Part shown: in pieces, positions 18,351-26,733 of the stretch
Layout: each line of letters begins with the position of its first letter
Position numbering within the stretch: position 1 is the stretch's first letter
NCBI RefSeq assembly: GCF_000496075.1
Contig: NZ_AWXZ01000044.1
Coordinates: 1 to 64,000 of the forward strand
DNA length: 64,000 nucleotides
Direction of reading: 5' to 3'
From: Lutibaculum baratangense AMV1
GTDB lineage: Bacteria > Pseudomonadota > Alphaproteobacteria > Rhizobiales > Tepidamorphaceae
Program-made: the position numbers and the translations under genes
Notes under the pieces: model-generated
Seen by the model: the letters and a program-made list of their open reading frames with translations, nothing else
What the model was told of the DNA's origin: nothing
Databases searched by the model: none

Positions 18351-19064
18351 ATGCGCCGCGCAGACCGCCTTTTCGCGATCATTCAGATGCTGCGCCGGGA
18401 GAAGCTCTTCCGGGCCAGGGAACTGGCCGAGAAGCTCGAGGTATCCGAGCGCACGATCTACCGCGACATGCAGGATCTCGTGGCCTCGGGGGTGCCGATC
18501 GAGGGTGAAGCCGGTGTCGGCTACGTACTGCGCGGCGGCTATGACCTACCGACCCTCATGTTCACGCCGGAGGAGATCGAGGCGCTCGTTCTGGGCGCGC
18601 GCATCGTCAGGTCGTGGGCCGACTGCGCTCTGGCCGACGCGGCGGCGGACGCGCTGGCGAAAGTAGAGGCCGTGCTTCCCGCCGAGCTCCGCGAATACAT
18701 GAACGAGATCGCGCTGTTCGCGCCCGACAACCATTTCAGCGAGCCCGTCTGCGTCGACATCGCGGAGCTTCGGGGGGCGATCAAGCGGCGCTTCAAGATC
18801 GCCTTCAGCTACTGCAACAAGGAGGGGAGGTCGTCGGCGCGCATCGTGCGGCCGCTGCTCATCTCGTTCTTCGGCCCGGTCTGGACGATGTCCGGCTGGT
18901 GCGAGCTGAGGAAGGACTTCCGCACCTTCAGGCTCGACCGGATCATCGATCTCGTGGTCCTCGATCAGCGCTTCCGGCCCGAGCCCGGGAAGACACTGCA
19001 CGATTTCCTGAAGGCCGACGGGCATTCGGCGGCCGCGATGGCCGCCGAATACGCGCGTCAGTGA
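18351..19064 (+). CDS. YafY-type helix-turn-helix/WYL transcriptional regulator
   Basis: 237 aa. An N-terminal winged helix (about residues 3-60) with recognition segment VSERTIYRDMQDL is followed by a WYL ligand-sensing domain (about 135-225) containing the family's RIVRPLLISFFGPVWTMSGWCELRKDFRTFRLDRI stretch. It binds DNA and likely responds to a small molecule or nucleic-acid ligand. GGGGATGAG is the RBS. It is flanked by a convergent manganese catalase gene, with a hairpin between them; no obvious target gene is adjacent, apart from its own promoter. Confidence 0.92.
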   Translation: MRRADRLFAIIQMLRREKLFRARELAEKLEVSERTIYRDMQDLVASGVPIEGEAGVGYVLRGGYDLPTLMFTPEEIEALVLGARIVRSWADCALADAAADALAKVEAVLPAELREYMNEIALFAPDNHFSEPVCVDIAELRGAIKRRFKIAFSYCNKEGRSSARIVRPLLISFFGPVWTMSGWCELRKDFRTFRLDRIIDLVVLDQRFRPEPGKTLHDFLKADGHSAAAMAAEYARQ

Positions 19065-19073
19065 GTTAGCGCT

Positions 19074-19092
19074 CCCGCCGAAGCTCGGCGGG
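19074..19092. terminator. Hairpin between convergent genes
   Basis: The stem cccgccga / tcggcggg with a 3-base loop lies between the regulator stop and the end of the manganese catalase gene. It could serve both directions; there is no U-tract. Confidence 0.4.
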
Positions 19093-19096
19093 CGGA

Positions 19097-19918
19097 CTAC
19101 ATCTGCTCCTTCTGGGCGGCGCTGTCCGGCCGCGCCTTGCCGAGCGCCGGCTCCTGGCCCATCGGCTCGGCCTTCGCCTGGGAGAACTTCGCCTTCCCGT
19201 CGAGCGACGGCCCCGACGTCCAGCGGCCTTCCGGAGCCGGCTTGTCGAGCGAGGTGTTGAGGAAGACGTAGGAGTGCTTCGTCGCCTCGTGGCTCTCCGG
19301 CACGGAGTTGGGGATGGGCAGCGCCGCCTCGAGGCCGCCGAGCTCCTCGATGACCGCAAGCCACTGCTGCTGGTGCATCGTGTCGCGGGCGATCAGGAAG
19401 GACAGCATGTCCTTCATGCCGGGATCGTCGGTCATGTTGTAGAGGCGCTCGGCGAGCACCCGTCCGCCGGCTTCGGCGGTCGCGTTCGCCAGCATGTCGG
19501 CGCCGATATTGCCGGTCGCGTAGATGTGGCTCATGTCGAACGGCACGCCGTTCGAGTTGACCGGCATGGCCGACAGCCCCGAGGACAGGATGTGGCGCGG
19601 GTTCATGCCGCCCAGGATCGCGTTCACGACCGGATCCTTCGCCGCTTCCTCCTGCATGGAGGTCGGCGCCTTCTCGAGGTTCAGCGCCACCGCGTGGCCG
19701 AGGAACTCGATGTGCGAAAGCTCTTCCGTGGCCGTCGCGATCAGCAGGTCGCGGTACTTCACGGGCCCTCGCGCACCCATTGCCTGGAAGAAGTACTGCA
19801 TGGCGACGCGGATCTCGCCCTCGACACCGCCGATCGCCTGCTGGAGCATCTTGGCGAAGAGTGGGTTCGGCTTTTCCACGCGCACTTCGTACTGGAGCTT
19901 GGATGAGTGGTAGAACAT
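19097..19918 (-). CDS. Manganese catalase
   Basis: 273 aa, ferritin-like four-helix protein that dismutates hydrogen peroxide with a dimanganese centre. The ligands appear in VEGEIRVAMQYFFQ (Glu), ATEELSHIEFLGH (Glu, His), the later AEAGGR glutamate and RDTMHQQQW (His). The C-terminal 40 residues are a polar tail. It is cytosolic by lack of a signal. The nearest upstream gene on the same strand is the GH13 pair, 103 bases away. It is unrelated to the haem catalase at 32446. Confidence 0.94.
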   Translation of the reverse strand: MFYHSSKLQYEVRVEKPNPLFAKMLQQAIGGVEGEIRVAMQYFFQAMGARGPVKYRDLLIATATEELSHIEFLGHAVALNLEKAPTSMQEEAAKDPVVNAILGGMNPRHILSSGLSAMPVNSNGVPFDMSHIYATGNIGADMLANATAEAGGRVLAERLYNMTDDPGMKDMLSFLIARDTMHQQQWLAVIEELGGLEAALPIPNSVPESHEATKHSYVFLNTSLDKPAPEGRWTSGPSLDGKAKFSQAKAEPMGQEPALGKARPDSAAQKEQM

Positions 19919-20020
19919 CTGGAGGTCCGTTCCTGCGGTTGCGTTTTGGACGGATCCTCAACAATAAAAGTCAGGTTTTCGTTTCTGGTCGGCTCCGGCA
20001 GTACGAGAACGTACAGCTCC

Positions 20021-21664
20021 TCACCTTCTCTCGCGGTCGGGCCGCAGCCACGCGAAGCCGTAGGGCCCCAGTTCCAACCTGTCTCCCGGCCTGAGCCCGT
20101 TGCCGGCGGAGTTGGCCGCCTCGAGGTGGTGCGCGTAGCAGACATCTTCCGAGTCGGGCGAGGCAGGAATCTCGATCTCCACGGCCTCCGAGGCGAAGTT
20201 GTGGAATGTCAGCATCTCGTTGCCGCGCCACGAAACCCGCAGCCCGAGGACCCGGCTGTCGATCTCGATCACGCTCCATTGGCCCCAGCCGATCTCCGGC
20301 GCCGATCGCCGCGCGGTGATGAGCCGGCGAATGAAGTTCATCAGCGAGTCCTGGTCCTCGGCCTGCGCCCGGACGTTGACCTTGTCGAAGGCGCCCGGCC
20401 CCGCCGTCAGGACGGGCCGCACCAGATCCTCCGGGTTTGCGTCGGAGAAGCCTCCGTTCGGCCGCTCCGACCACTGCAGCGGCGTGCGCACCGAATCGCG
20501 TTCGTCGAGGCTCAGGTCCTCCGCCATGCCGATCTCCTCGCCGTACCAGAGCACGGGCGTGCCGGGCAGCGCGAACATCAGCGCGTAGGCGAGCTTGAGG
20601 CGCCGCTGGTCGTTCGCGAGCATCGGCGCGAGCCGCCGCCTGATCCCGCGGTCATAGACGATCATGCCGGGATCCGGAGCCATCGCATCGTAGACCTCCT
20701 GCCGCTCGTGCGAGGACAGTCGCCCGAGGTCCAGCTCGTCGTGGTTCCTGAGGAAGCTGCCCCACTGCCCCTCGACCGGCAGGTCGGGCATGATGTCCAT
20801 GATCCGGCGGATGGGCTCGGCGTCGTGTCGGACGAAGGCGAGGAACATGTACTGGTTCAACATGAAGTTGAACACCATGTGCATCCTGTTTCCCTCGACG
20901 CCGAAATAGTCCGTGATCTCCTTCATCGAGACGTTGGCCTCGGCGAGGAGAACGGACTCGGCCTTCCGCCACGACATGAAGCGTCTGATGTCCGAGAGGT
21001 AGTCCTCCGGCGCACGGTCCGGCGGGTTCTCGAGGCCCAGATACTCGATCACGAAGGGAACGGCATCGAGCCGGAAGCCCGAGACGCCGAGCTGCAGCCA
21101 GAAGCCCATGATCTTGTCGATCTCCTCGCGCACCTCCGGGTTCGCGATGTTCAGGTCGGCCTGATGGTCGTAGAACCGGTGCAGGTACCACGCCTTCGCC
21201 TTGCGATCGTAGTCCCAGATCGCGTCCTGCACGCCCGGAAAGATGACGCCCTCGTGGATGTTCTCGGGCTTCTCTTTCGACCACACGTACCAATCGCGGT
21301 AGGGGGAGTTCGGGTCGCTTCGCGCGCTCTGGAACCAGGGGTGGTCGGTCGAGGTGTGGTTGATCACGAGGTCGACGAGGACCCGCAATCCCCGGTCGGC
21401 GGCCGCGCGGGTGAAGGCGACGAAGTCTCCGAGCGTTCCGAGGCGCGGGTCGACGCCGTAGAAGTCGGTGATGTCGTAGCCGTTGTCGCGGTTGGGCGTG
21501 GGATAGAAGGGCAGGAGCCAGATGCAGGTGGCGCCCAGGCGCTCGATGTGGTCGAGCCGGTCGGCGAGACCCCGGAAGTCGCCGCACCCGTCGCCGTTGC
21601 CGTCCATGAAGGTCTCGACGTCGAGGCAGTAGATGACGGCGTTCTTGTACCAGAGGTCGAGCAT
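20021..21664 (-). CDS. GH13 alpha-amylase family enzyme, trehalose synthase-like
   Basis: 547 aa. The N-terminus (WYKNAVIYCLDVETFMDGNG) and GFRLDAVPFVIEYLG resemble trehalose synthase (maltose glucosyltransferase). Catalytic residues: Asp in GFRLDAV, Glu in LLAEANV, Asp in RNHDELDL. There is no fused maltokinase and no signal peptide, so it acts in the cytoplasm on maltose/trehalose or short glucans. AGGAGCTCAG is the RBS. It lies 21 bases after the alpha-glucosidase gene, hence one operon. Whether it makes trehalose or hydrolyses glucosides cannot be settled by eye. Confidence 0.85.
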   Translation of the reverse strand: MLDLWYKNAVIYCLDVETFMDGNGDGCGDFRGLADRLDHIERLGATCIWLLPFYPTPNRDNGYDITDFYGVDPRLGTLGDFVAFTRAAADRGLRVLVDLVINHTSTDHPWFQSARSDPNSPYRDWYVWSKEKPENIHEGVIFPGVQDAIWDYDRKAKAWYLHRFYDHQADLNIANPEVREEIDKIMGFWLQLGVSGFRLDAVPFVIEYLGLENPPDRAPEDYLSDIRRFMSWRKAESVLLAEANVSMKEITDYFGVEGNRMHMVFNFMLNQYMFLAFVRHDAEPIRRIMDIMPDLPVEGQWGSFLRNHDELDLGRLSSHERQEVYDAMAPDPGMIVYDRGIRRRLAPMLANDQRRLKLAYALMFALPGTPVLWYGEEIGMAEDLSLDERDSVRTPLQWSERPNGGFSDANPEDLVRPVLTAGPGAFDKVNVRAQAEDQDSLMNFIRRLITARRSAPEIGWGQWSVIEIDSRVLGLRVSWRGNEMLTFHNFASEAVEIEIPASPDSEDVCYAHHLEAANSAGNGLRPGDRLELGPYGFAWLRPDRERR

Positions 21665-21685
21665 CTGAGCTCCTTTCGAACGGCT

Positions 21686-23299
21686 CTAGGGCCTGATGTG
21701 CCGATGTGCGGGCAGGGCCACGATCAGCCCCTCATGCCCTTCGAGCTCGAGGGTCTTGCCGACTTCCTCGCCCTGGCGCTCCGCGCGGCAGGAGAGGAGG
21801 ATCCGGCCGCCGCGATCGGCAGGGGCGGGATCGAAGATATGCGGCTCCGCCTCGAGGTTCAGGACGACCAGGAACCTCTCGCCACCGAGCACCCGCCTGT
21901 AGGCGATCAGCCCGCCTTCCGCCTCGACGGCCTCGTAGTCCCCCTGAGAGAGGGCCTCGTGCGACCGTCTCATGTCGATCAGCCGGCGATAGAGCGACAG
22001 GATGGAGTGGGGGTCCTCCCTCATCGTCTCGACGGTCCGGGAGGGTTCCCGCCGATCGACGGGCAGCCACGGCTTGCCGGTGGTGAAGCCGAAAGTCTCC
22101 CCCGGTTCCCACTGCATGGGGGTTCTCATCGGGTCGCGGCCGAAGCCGAGGCCCGGCTCGTTCTTCTCCCACGGGTCCTGCACCTCGTGCTCGGCGATCG
22201 GAACGTCCGGCAGGCCGATCTCGTCTCCGTAATAGAGGGTGGGTGTGCCCCGGAGCGTGAGAAGCAGCATGGCCGCGACGCGCGCCTGGTCCGGCCCGAC
22301 ACGGCCCGCGATGCGCTGACGGTCGTGATTGCCGAGCACCCAGTTCGGCCAACCGCCGTCGGGCAGCGCAGCCTCGTACTCACGGACGAGCCCATCGATA
22401 TGCCGCGCGTCCCAGGCAGCCTGCAGGAGCTGGAAGTTGAACGGCAGGTGCGCGCCCCGCAAATCCTCGCCGTAATACGCCATCAGCCGTTCGATCGGCA
22501 GGTAGATCTCGCCGATCAGGACGCGATCCTCATACTCCTCGAGAACGGAGCGCATCTCCGCGACGACATCGTGCACCTCCGGCTGGTCGCAGGAATGGAC
22601 CTGAAGAAGGCGAGCGATATCCGGCTGTCCCTCCTCGTATGCCGGGTTCGGAGGGTTGTCCCTGAAGTTCGCGTCCTTGATGAGGTGCCAGATAACGTCG
22701 ACCCGGAAGCCGTCGACGCCCTTGTCGAGCCAGAACCTCAACGTGTCATACATGGCCGCCCGAACCTCGGGATTGCGCCAGTTGAGGTCGGGCTGGTCCT
22801 TGAGGAAGGCGTGATGGTAGTACTGGCCGGTCGCCTCGTCGAAGGTCCAGGCGGGCCCGCCGAAATTCGAGATCCAGTTGTTCGGAGGCCCGCCGTCGGG
22901 GGCGGGATCGCGCCAGATGTACCAGTCGCGCTTCGCGTTCTCGCGTGACGACCGGCTCTCGCGAAACCACGCGTGCTGGTCGGACGTGTGGTTGGGCACG
23001 AAATCGAGGATCAGCTTCAGGCCGGATGCGCGAGCGTCCCCGATCAGCGCGTCGAAGTCCGCCATCGAGCCGAAGATCGGGTCTACGCCGCAATAGTCGG
23101 CGACGTCGTAGCCAAAATCCGCCATCGGAGAGGGGAAGATCGGTGACAGCCAGATCGCATCGACGCCCAGCCAATCGAGATAGGGCAGACGCCGGCGGAT
23201 ACCCTGAAGGTCGCCGATGCCGTCGCCGTTCGAATCCTGAAAGGAGCGGGGGTAGATCTGGTAGATCGTGCCGCTCTTCCACCACACTGCGCCGCTCAT
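21686..23299 (-). CDS. GH13 alpha-glucosidase
   Basis: 537 aa from the ATG at 23299 (MSGAVWWKSGTIYQIYPRSF); the frame is open further upstream but that part is non-coding. The GH13 regions are DFVPNHTSDQH, GFRVDVIWH (nucleophile Asp), LIGEIYLP (acid Glu) and NHDRQRI (Asp). VIWHLIKDANFRDNP and the calcium-like DSNGDGIGD loop fit oligo-alpha-glucosidases. It probably hydrolyses short alpha-glucosides in the cytoplasm and is the first gene of a two-gene operon with the trehalose synthase-like enzyme. Confidence 0.92.
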   Translation of the reverse strand: MSGAVWWKSGTIYQIYPRSFQDSNGDGIGDLQGIRRRLPYLDWLGVDAIWLSPIFPSPMADFGYDVADYCGVDPIFGSMADFDALIGDARASGLKLILDFVPNHTSDQHAWFRESRSSRENAKRDWYIWRDPAPDGGPPNNWISNFGGPAWTFDEATGQYYHHAFLKDQPDLNWRNPEVRAAMYDTLRFWLDKGVDGFRVDVIWHLIKDANFRDNPPNPAYEEGQPDIARLLQVHSCDQPEVHDVVAEMRSVLEEYEDRVLIGEIYLPIERLMAYYGEDLRGAHLPFNFQLLQAAWDARHIDGLVREYEAALPDGGWPNWVLGNHDRQRIAGRVGPDQARVAAMLLLTLRGTPTLYYGDEIGLPDVPIAEHEVQDPWEKNEPGLGFGRDPMRTPMQWEPGETFGFTTGKPWLPVDRREPSRTVETMREDPHSILSLYRRLIDMRRSHEALSQGDYEAVEAEGGLIAYRRVLGGERFLVVLNLEAEPHIFDPAPADRGGRILLSCRAERQGEEVGKTLELEGHEGLIVALPAHRHIRP

Positions 23300-23500
23300 C
23301 GCGTGCCCCTCGTCGCGTTCCCGTCGGGCTCCTGACGGAAAACCGCCGTCGCGGCCTTCGGTTCGGGCAAACCGCCCAGATTCGGCACGATAGCGCTCAC
23401 CCCGTTGTGAGGGGCCTCCGCTTTCACCGCTCTTGTCGTCCGTCCGTGTCGGACAGATGTTCCACGCTCGCCCCCCGGGCACGGGAGACCCGCATCGACC

Positions 23501-24518
23501 ATGACCGTCGTCAAAGCCATAGGACTGGCACTTCTTCTTCACCTCGCGCCGGCGCCGGCGATCGCTGCGAGCGAGGAGGCGAACGGGCCCTTCGCGGCGG
23601 CGATCGAAAGGGCCGGGAGCTACGACCAGCTCCGCACGCTCATGGTCGCGCAGGAGGGTGAGATTCTCGTCGACCGCGGCTTTCGCGGGCACGAGACGAC
23701 GGGGGCGACGAACATAAAATCCGCGTCGAAATCGGTCATCTCGGCCCTTATCGGCATCGCCATCGAACAGGGGGTGCTGGAGGGCCCGGACCAGCGGATC
23801 GCCCCGCTTCTCGAAGAGAGCCTTCCGGCGGATCCCGATCCGCGGCTTAGGGAGGTGACGATCGGCAACCTGCTCTCGATGCAGGCGGGACTGGAACGAA
23901 CGTCCGGCGCGAATTACGGCGCCTGGATTCGCAAGCCGCGACTGGGTGGCGGCCGCGCTCGACAAGCCCTTCGTCGAGGATCCCGGCGGGAGGATGCTCT
24001 ACTCCACCGGCAACAGCCACCTCCTCTCGGCGATCCTGACGAAGGAGACCGGCCGCTCCACGCTCGCCCTTCTGAACGATTGGCTGGGTCCGGCGGGGGT
24101 GCGTGTCTCGAGCTGGGAGCGCGACCCGCAGGGGATCTATCTCGGCGGCAACCAGATGGCGATGAGCCCGCGCTCGCTCCTTGCCTTCGGCGAGCTCTAC
24201 CGCCGTGGGGGACGCACCGAGGACGGGCAGGAGATCATCCCGGAATCCTGGATCGAGCAGTCGTGGCAGCCGCGGACGCGGTCGGCTTTCGGGAACGGCG
24301 AATATGGCTATGGCTGGTTCGTGCGCGATCTGGCCGGGCACCGCGCCTATTTCGGCTGGGGCTATGGCGGGCAGATGATCTACGTCCTGCCCGACCTCGC
24401 GCTGACCGTTGCGATCACCTCCGATCCGGACAGGCCCTCCGGTCGGACGGGCTTCGACGAAGCGCTGCACGCGCTCGTGGCGGAGAGGATCGTTCCTGTG
24501 GCGGAGGAGCGGCGCTGA
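23501..24518 (+). pseudogene. Serine hydrolase (class C beta-lactamase fold), single-base frameshift
   Basis: The first frame (from 23501) encodes a signal peptide (LALLLHLAPAPAIAA), the SxxK nucleophile motif SASKSV and a typical domain up to NYGAW. From about 23931 similarity continues in a different frame: ASRDWVAAALDKPFVEDPGG through FGWGYGGQMIYVLPDLALTV to a stop at 24518. The joint lies at 23927-23931, where 'attc' would need to be three bases. One extra base would explain it. It may be a real inactivation or a sequencing error. Intact relatives are periplasmic hydrolases of unknown substrate. Confidence 0.82.
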
Positions 24519-24559
24519 GCGATCCAGGTCGCGCGCGCCGCTTCGCCTCGAGATAGGGT

Positions 24560-24925
24560 CTACTTCTCGAGCCGCGCCGTCTCGCGCCCGACTTCCTCCG
24601 CCTCGACGTGGAGCGCCGAACCGCCGCGCGTGAACGAGTAGCGGACGCCCTGCCGGCCGGGCAGGCTGAATCTCGTCCTGTCGCCATCGGCAAGCTCCAT
24701 GCGGAGCCGCGCCGGTGCCGCGGACAGGTCGCGTGGGGCATAGGTGCCGACGACGTGGAAGAGGCCGTCGGCTTCGGTGAAATAGACGGCCATGTCGATG
24801 CCGGCCGTGTGGAGCGAGGCGCCCGCGAGAGGATCTGTGAGGGTGATCGCCTCCGCGGAAGCCTCCGAGGGGGCGAAGCCGAGCGTGCTGGCAGCGGCAG
24901 CGGCGAGAAGAACTTTGCGGATCAT
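24560..24925 (-). CDS. Small secreted protein of unknown function
   Basis: 121 aa. I chose the ATG at 24925 because it gives a clean signal peptide (MIRKVLLAAAAASTLGFAPS, cut near ASA) with GGAG about 10 bases upstream. The mature part is short and beta-rich (AVYFTEADGLFHVVGTYAPRD). No recognised domain. The gene stands alone on this strand between the frameshifted hydrolase and the DUF6064 gene; a perfect 15-bp palindrome lies about 100 bases upstream. Confidence 0.72.
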   Translation of the reverse strand: MIRKVLLAAAAASTLGFAPSEASAEAITLTDPLAGASLHTAGIDMAVYFTEADGLFHVVGTYAPRDLSAAPARLRMELADGDRTRFSLPGRQGVRYSFTRGGSALHVEAEEVGRETARLEK

Positions 24926-25021
24926 CTGTCGGTCTCCACGAGATGGCACGCCGGTCGCTCCGGGGTGCTTCATGGCGAGAGACCCTGCCGTTTCCGGATT
25001 TCCCCGCGATGTCCCGGCCCC

Positions 25022-25036
25022 GGAAACAATGTTTCC
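25022..25036. promoter_or_regulatory. Perfect 15-bp palindrome
   Basis: GGAAACA-A-TGTTTCC lies 97-111 bases upstream of the small secreted protein gene and just after the DUF6064 stop. This looks like a repressor or activator site for a dimeric regulator, whose identity is unknown. Confidence 0.4.
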
Positions 25037-25057
25037 CGTGCGGAGTGCCTCGGCGCG

Positions 25058-25726
25058 TCAGCGGCTCCGGCGCGGCGAGGTCGCGACCGCCGCCAACGCC
25101 AGCACGAACGCCGCAAGCGGTATCCACGCCTCCCAAGCTCCCATCGTCCGAAGCGTGAGCCAGCTCACCAGGCACCACAGCGCCGGAACGGGCAGGAGCA
25201 CCCACCGGCCGGCCCCGCGACTGGCGGCGATCACGCCGAGCGTCGCGATGGCGTTGGGATCGGGTGCCAGGCCCAGGATCTCCGCCGTCCTGATCGACCG
25301 GTCTCCCAGAAGCGGCAGGAGCGGGTGGAGGAGGAGCGCATAGGCAAAGAGCGAGATGCCAATTCGGGCGTGAAGACGCCGCTCCGGCCCGAGCCGGAGC
25401 CATCCGCCCAGGCCGATCCCGATGAGGAGAGCAGCCTCTGCCAGGAAGGCGGGTATGACGTAGACGACGGCCCAGTTGACGGCCGCGTACCGGTTCCACA
25501 GGTACGCCCAGGCCACGAAGCACCAGGCAGCCGCCAGGAGGAACCCGATGCCGCGCGCCGTTCCCGGCCGCGGAGCGAGGAGCCGATGGAGCACCCAGGC
25601 GGCCGCCGGCAGCGCGATGAGCGCGGCCGGCCAGAACGCCTCGTTGTGCAGTTCGAAGAGCCGCCAGTAAACGGTCTCGGAGAACAGGAGAAAGTCCTCC
25701 GGCCGGTAGGTCCACCACTCCGACAT
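25058..25726 (-). CDS. DUF6064 family integral membrane protein
   Basis: 222 aa beginning MSEWWTYRPEDFLLFSETVYWRLFE, the typical opening of DUF6064 proteins. About six hydrophobic helices follow, for example PAALIALPAAAWVL, GFLLAAAWCFVAWAY and VVYVIPAFLAEAALLIGIG. Function unknown. It begins one base after the stop of the exported aldo/keto reductase, so the two form an operon. Confidence 0.85.
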   Translation of the reverse strand: MSEWWTYRPEDFLLFSETVYWRLFELHNEAFWPAALIALPAAAWVLHRLLAPRPGTARGIGFLLAAAWCFVAWAYLWNRYAAVNWAVVYVIPAFLAEAALLIGIGLGGWLRLGPERRLHARIGISLFAYALLLHPLLPLLGDRSIRTAEILGLAPDPNAIATLGVIAASRGAGRWVLLPVPALWCLVSWLTLRTMGAWEAWIPLAAFVLALAAVATSPRRSR

Positions 25727-25727
25727 G

Positions 25728-26654
25728 TCACAGCGAACGCACGTGGTCCGACATGCGCTCGCGAAGCGCTGCGTCGGGCAGGGGACCGGACGCCGCGGCC
25801 AGGTTCTCCGTCGCGTGATCCGGCCTCGTGGTCGCCGGAATGGCGACGGTGACTGCCGGATGGGAGAGAATGAACTTCAGGATGTACTGCGCCCAGGTCC
25901 GCGCACCGATTTCGGCCGCGAAGCCCGGCAGGGGCCGGCCCTCGAGCGACCGCGTCAGCGCGCCCTGCCGGAACGGCCTGTTGACGATCACGCCCATGCC
26001 CCGGTCCTCCGCCAGCGGCAGGATCCGCCGTTCGACCTCGCGGTCGAGGACGTTGTAGGTCACCTGTACGAAGTCGAGCGGCTCGTTCCGCATGATCTCC
26101 TCGAAGAGGTCGTGCCGACGCCCTTCCGAGGTGGTGATGCCGATGTAGCGGATCTCGCCCCGCTCCTTCATGACCAACAACGTGGGCAGGTGCTCGCTCC
26201 AGGCGCGGAGGTTGTGGATCTGCATCAGATCGAATCGAGGGACGTTCCACTTCCGCCGGGACGCCTCGATCTGGGTCGGCCCTTCGTTTCCGGACGATGT
26301 CCACACCTTGTCGGCCGCGAAGAGCCGCTCGGGCGGGCCTAGCTTTTCGAGGCCGTGTCCCACCGTGTCCTGCGACGAGCCGTACATGGGCGAGGAGTCG
26401 ATCATCCGTCCTCCCGCCGCGAAGAAGGCCGCCATGACGGCGGCCGACCGGTCGAGCAGCATCGGATCGTTGCCGACATTGAAGGTGATCCACGTGCCGA
26501 GCCCCACCGCCGGCACCGGTTCGCCGGACGACGGGATCACTCGCCGGAGTGGTTCCGCCGCATGGGCCGGGCCTGCCGTGCGGAGGGGCATGGCGGCCGC
26601 GACGGCGGCGGCCCCGGCGACGACCGCGCGGCGCGTCGGGTGACGGTTCGTCAT
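25728..26654 (-). CDS. Tat-exported aldo/keto reductase
   Basis: The start is set at the ATG at 26654 with GAGGA upstream, giving 308 aa. A twin-arginine leader (TRRAVVAGAAAVAAAMP, cut near AHA) precedes an AKR barrel. The catalytic tetrad is visible: Asp and Tyr in DSSPMYGSSQ, Lys in AADKVW and His in LMQIHNL. AKRs reduce carbonyls with NAD(P)H, a cofactor not expected in the periplasm, so either the cofactor is carried through Tat export or the leader is retained as an anchor. It is coupled to the DUF6064 gene. Confidence 0.87.
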   Translation of the reverse strand: MTNRHPTRRAVVAGAAAVAAAMPLRTAGPAHAAEPLRRVIPSSGEPVPAVGLGTWITFNVGNDPMLLDRSAAVMAAFFAAGGRMIDSSPMYGSSQDTVGHGLEKLGPPERLFAADKVWTSSGNEGPTQIEASRRKWNVPRFDLMQIHNLRAWSEHLPTLLVMKERGEIRYIGITTSEGRRHDLFEEIMRNEPLDFVQVTYNVLDREVERRILPLAEDRGMGVIVNRPFRQGALTRSLEGRPLPGFAAEIGARTWAQYILKFILSHPAVTVAIPATTRPDHATENLAAASGPLPDAALRERMSDHVRSL

Positions 26655-26733
26655 GGAATCCTCGTCGCGTTGCAGATGCCCGGGATCTGGGACCTCGTCC
26701 GCCGACGGCAAGCCCGGCCGCTGCTCCTGCGCG

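Noticed and set aside
21674-21690. TTTCGAA-CGG-CTCTAGG resembling an iron box
   Set aside because: Lies in a 21-base gap inside the GH13 operon; second half poor and no iron gene nearby.
19907-22948. 1013-codon plus-strand frame over the GH13 genes
   Set aside because: Antisense shadow; the minus strand encodes two complete GH13 enzymes.
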